7,645 nucleotides of DNA from an uncultured Phycisphaerales bacterium (lineage in GTDB: Bacteria; Planctomycetota; Phycisphaerae; Phycisphaerales; UBA1924). The stretch is from positions 1-7,645 of the forward strand of contig CALFMQ010000428.1 of NCBI GenBank assembly GCA_937879825.1, in the 5' to 3' direction. The notes below the pieces were generated by a model. It was not told the DNA's origin. It saw only the letters and a program-made list of their open reading frames with translations, and did no database searches. Of this stretch, positions 4,712 to 7,645 are shown piece by piece; the first letter of the stretch is position 1, and every line of letters starts with the position of its first letter. The position numbers and the translations under genes were made by a program.

Positions 4712-7645
4712 ATGGGCATTCTTCACACGATCCAAACCGCCGCAACACCCCGCGCCGCAGCGCTCCTCGCCGCCGCATGCGCCGCCGCCCTCCTCGCGGG
4801 CCCCGCCTCCGCGCAGCCCGCGCCCGACGCCCGCTCGTTCGCAACAACACCGCTCAACGCCCCCGTCCAGCAGGGCGACCTCATCTTCGCCGCTCAGCGC
4901 GCCTCCGCGTGGGACGAAGGCGCCACAAAGCGCCTCCTGCTCGAGAACGATGTCCGCGTCGAGATCGGCCGCTACACCTTCGACGCCGATCGCGCCACCA
5001 TCTGGATCGCCGACGCACCCGGCATCCCCGGCCACAAACAGATCGCCGTCTACTTCGCCAATGTCCGACAGCGCGGCGCCTCGGCCGTCACCGGCGACGC
5101 CGCCCGGCTCCTCGTCACCGCGACGCTCGCCGCACCCTCCATCAGCCTCCGCGCCGATGCGCTCACCCGCACCCGCCCCGACTCCGACTTCCTCAACGCA
5201 GCCGAGGACCGCCTGGCCCGCCACCTCGCATCCCTCACCGCCGGCGCAACCGCTCCCTTCACCGCGCCGCAATCGCCAACCACAACCCCGCCCGTCGCGC
5301 CTGCCGCACCCAACGCAACCGCCGCGCAGCCGACGACCGCGCCACAAACGCCGATCTCCCCGATCGTCCGGCCGATCGAAGGCGATCTCGCGCTCCCGCC
5401 CGATCAGCGCTCATGGATCCCCGCGCAAACCGACGCCTCCACCATCGCCCCCGAGCGCCGCGTCGTCTCATTCTCCGGCGAGCCCCGCATGCTCGCGGCA
5501 CAACCCGACGGCACACAAATCGGCCTCATCACCCCCAACACCAACGCCGGCCAGGAGTCCGTCGTCATCCAGTACGCCGTCCCCGACGAGGACACCGGCG
5601 CCTGGAAGATCATGGAACTCCGCGCACAGAACGCCGTCGTCTTCCTCAAACGCGAACCCGGCGCATCGCCCCTCCGCTACGAACTCGAAGATGTCCAGGG
5701 CGTCTATCTCGAAGGCGATGTCACCGCCACCGACGGCAACTACACGCTCCGCGGCTCGCGCATCTACTTCGATATCGCCACAAACCGCGGCGTCATCGTC
5801 GATGGCGTCTTCTTCACGTTCGATCAGAAATCCGGCATGCCCCTCTACCTCCGCGCCGACATCATCCGGCAGACCGCGCAGAACGAATGGCAGGCCAACG
5901 GCGCCACGCTCGCCAATGTCGATTTCGCCGAACCGCACTTCTCCATCGGCGCCGAGTCCGTCACCATCCGCCAGCAGCGCGCCGGCTCCCCCGGCACGCC
6001 CGCCGCGCAGGGCGATCGCCTCTACGTCGACGCACGCAACGTCGGCTTTCGCACCGGCTCCACCGCTCTCATCGGCACGCCGCACTTCGCCGGCGAGATC
6101 GGCGCCTCGCCCTTCCGCTCCATCCAGTTCGACTCCGTCGATGGCGACCCCGTCATCCGCACACGCTGGGACGCCGCCGCCCTCCTCGGCCTCGACCTCC
6201 CGCCCGGCAACCAGTTCCATCTCCTCCTCGACGGCTACATCCAGCGCGGCCCCGCCATCGGCACCGACCTCACGTGGCGCTCACGCGAGATCGCCGGCTC
6301 GCTCTTCGCATACTTCCTCTACGACAACGGCACCGATCACTTCTCCTCCGGCGCCGAAACCGATCGCGACGACGAACCCCGCGGCATGCTCATCGCCGAC
6401 AATGTCTGGCGACTCAACAACCTCTGGACAACCTTCGCCGAACTCTCCTACATCTCCGACCCCGCATTCATCAACGCGCTCTTCGAACCCCTCGGCGAGA
6501 CCCGCCGCGAGTTCATCTCCGGCGTCCGCGCCCGCCGCATGGACGACCACACCGCTTTCAACCTCGGCGTCCGCGCCTCGCTCAACGACTTCATCGCCAA
6601 CGAATACCTCCTCCAGTCCCGCGGCTACCAGGTCGAGAAACTCCCCGAGGCCCGCTACTCAACCATCGCCCTCGACGCGCTCGGCGGCCTCGTCTCCTAC
6701 TCGAGCCAGACCTCCGTCTCCTCCATGCGCCTCGCCTACCACGAGTCGCCCCTCCGCGAGTCCGGCTTCGATACCCTCCGCCGCGCCCGCGCCGGCTTCG
6801 GTCTCCTCCCGTCCTCACGCCTCTCCAAAGTGCTGAACGCCGCCGGCTACCCCGACAGCACCGTCAACCGTTTCGACACGCGCCACGAAGTCGAAATCCC
6901 GCTCAAGGCCGGTCCCGACGGTGCCATCAACATCACGCCCTTCGCCGCCGCACGCCTCACCGCCTACGACAACGACTTCGACGAGTTCTCCGGCCGCGAC
7001 GACGATCAGTACCGCGCGTGGTTCGCCGGTGGCGTCCGCGCCGCGACATCCTTCGTCAACATCAACAACAGCGCCCGCTCGCAGCTCCTCGATGTCGACC
7101 GCCTCCGCCACATCGTCGAACCCTCCGTCACCTTCTGGTCCGCCGGCACAACGCTCGATCAATCCCGGCTCCCCATCTTTGATGATGATGTCGAGTCCAT
7201 CGCCGACGGCACCGTCGTCCGCGCCGGCCTACGAAACACCTGGCAAACTATGCGCGGACCAACTGGCCGCAAGCGATCAGTCGATTGGATCACACTCTCC
7301 ACCGACTTCATCTGGTCCACTTCTGAAGTCGACGAAGAGTCGCCGTACGGCCGCTTCATCGAGTCCGAGCCCGAACTCTCCAACCTCGGACGCTTCGCCG
7401 TCACCGATCTCGTCTGGCACCTCACCTCCGCCGTCTCACTCTCCGCCAACTGGCTCTACAACACGCAGTCCGGCTCAACCGCCCGCACATCGGTCGGCGC
7501 CATCATCGACCACGGCGACGGATTCTGGTCGTACCTCGAATACCGCGAACTCGACGCCATCGACGCCACGCGTTTCAACTTCGGCGCCGGCTACGAACTC
7601 ACAACCAAATACGCGCTCACCGCCGAGTTCGTCTACGACCTCGAC
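4712..7645 (+). CDS. lptD: LptD/OstA-like outer-membrane LPS-assembly protein, truncated by the right window edge
   Basis: An uninterrupted frame of 978 codons reaches the window end, so the C-terminus is missing. LptD is the outer-membrane beta-barrel that, with the lipoprotein LptE, inserts lipopolysaccharide into the outer leaflet. A signal peptide is clear: a hydrophobic Ala/Leu core at about 16-30 and a signal-peptidase I site ASA|QP after residue 34. Residues about 73-150 and 325-440 look like OstA/LptA-type beta-jellyroll segments (NDVRVEIGRYTFDADRATIWI; GVYLEGDVTATDGNYTLRGS). They are separated by a Pro/Ala/Thr-rich linker at about 179-220. From about 500 on there is barrel-like alternation with many Tyr, Trp and Phe, and the LptD landmark RHIVEPSVTF (799-808) followed by SRLPIFDDDVESI and GLRNTW. 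No cysteine is seen after the signal peptide. It is already longer than E. coli LptD (784). The start is the first ATG, giving a good signal peptide; no Shine-Dalgarno. A related large porin-like protein is the main alternative. Confidence 0.82.
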   Translation, partial: MGILHTIQTAATPRAAALLAAACAAALLAGPASAQPAPDARSFATTPLNAPVQQGDLIFAAQRASAWDEGATKRLLLENDVRVEIGRYTFDADRATIWIADAPGIPGHKQIAVYFANVRQRGASAVTGDAARLLVTATLAAPSISLRADALTRTRPDSDFLNAAEDRLARHLASLTAGATAPFTAPQSPTTTPPVAPAAPNATAAQPTTAPQTPISPIVRPIEGDLALPPDQRSWIPAQTDASTIAPERRVVSFSGEPRMLAAQPDGTQIGLITPNTNAGQESVVIQYAVPDEDTGAWKIMELRAQNAVVFLKREPGASPLRYELEDVQGVYLEGDVTATDGNYTLRGSRIYFDIATNRGVIVDGVFFTFDQKSGMPLYLRADIIRQTAQNEWQANGATLANVDFAEPHFSIGAESVTIRQQRAGSPGTPAAQGDRLYVDARNVGFRTGSTALIGTPHFAGEIGASPFRSIQFDSVDGDPVIRTRWDAAALLGLDLPPGNQFHLLLDGYIQRGPAIGTDLTWRSREIAGSLFAYFLYDNGTDHFSSGAETDRDDEPRGMLIADNVWRLNNLWTTFAELSYISDPAFINALFEPLGETRREFISGVRARRMDDHTAFNLGVRASLNDFIANEYLLQSRGYQVEKLPEARYSTIALDALGGLVSYSSQTSVSSMRLAYHESPLRESGFDTLRRARAGFGLLPSSRLSKVLNAAGYPDSTVNRFDTRHEVEIPLKAGPDGAINITPFAAARLTAYDNDFDEFSGRDDDQYRAWFAGGVRAATSFVNINNSARSQLLDVDRLRHIVEPSVTFWSAGTTLDQSRLPIFDDDVESIADGTVVRAGLRNTWQTMRGPTGRKRSVDWITLSTDFIWSTSEVDEESPYGRFIESEPELSNLGRFAVTDLVWHLTSAVSLSANWLYNTQSGSTARTSVGAIIDHGDGFWSYLEYRELDAIDATRFNFGAGYELTTKYALTAEFVYDLD

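Noticed and set aside
4712..4834. Lipoprotein signal with Cys23 for the LptD-like protein
   Set aside because: The hydrophobic core continues past Cys23, the preceding residues fit a lipobox poorly, and a good signal-peptidase I site ASA|QP follows.
5468..6220. Minus-strand open frame of 250 codons rich in Asp, Glu, Gly and Val
   Set aside because: Typical reverse-complement product of a GC-rich gene with C-ending codons; no motif and no start signal.
3762..6836. A plus-strand open frame of over 1000 codons
   Set aside because: The product is dominated by Pro, Ser, Ala and Arg, is antisense to the AMP nucleosidase and then lies out of frame over the LptD-like gene. The frame at 4712 has a signal peptide and family motifs instead.
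4549..7182. A second long plus-strand open frame of nearly 880 codons over the LptD-like gene
   Set aside because: Extremely Arg/Pro/His-rich with no recognisable domain; a frame shadow.
7179..7190. Short GAT repeat
   Set aside because: Encodes three Asp residues in the FDDD motif of the LptD-like protein; too short to be a meaningful repeat.

Overview
The window is GC-rich (about two thirds G+C by eye), with a strong preference for C-ending codons, short intergenic gaps and few Shine-Dalgarno sites. Together with an LptD-like outer-membrane protein, a Bacteroidetes-type short AMP nucleosidase and a conserved uncharacterised 'FKATAGLHH' protein, this suggests a diderm bacterium of the Planctomycetota, perhaps Phycisphaerae. 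That taxonomic guess is inference from style and gene content; no marker gene is present.

Layout. At the left edge, on the minus strand, is the first 53 bases of a gene running out of the window (1-53). Upstream of it on the same strand is a 322-residue conserved protein of unknown function (123-1091). A 75-base divergent gap follows, then on the plus strand a GT4-type glycosyltransferase (1167-2249) and, behind its own probable promoter and a good ribosome-binding site, a homogentisate 1,2-dioxygenase family protein (2330-3664). A strong hairpin terminator (3705-3738) lies in the 157-base convergent gap and probably serves both sides. On the minus strand is a catalytic-domain-only AMP nucleosidase (3822-4640). 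A 71-base divergent gap then leads to a long plus-strand gene for an LptD/OstA-like outer-membrane protein (4712 to the right edge). That gene is open for 978 codons with no stop, so it is truncated by the window.

The genes do not form one obvious pathway. Three concern separate functions: aromatic (tyrosine/phenylalanine) catabolism, adenylate turnover, and envelope biogenesis (the glycosyltransferase and the LptD-like protein). I see no tRNA, rRNA, CRISPR array, insertion sequence or phage gene. No gap exceeds 300 bases. I do not see a clear new multi-gene system. The most interesting signals are an apparent complete avoidance of GACGT in Asp-Val codon pairs, the uncharacterised 322-residue family, a long LptD-like protein with no cysteine in its visible mature part, and a glycosyltransferase with an altered E-x7-E motif.
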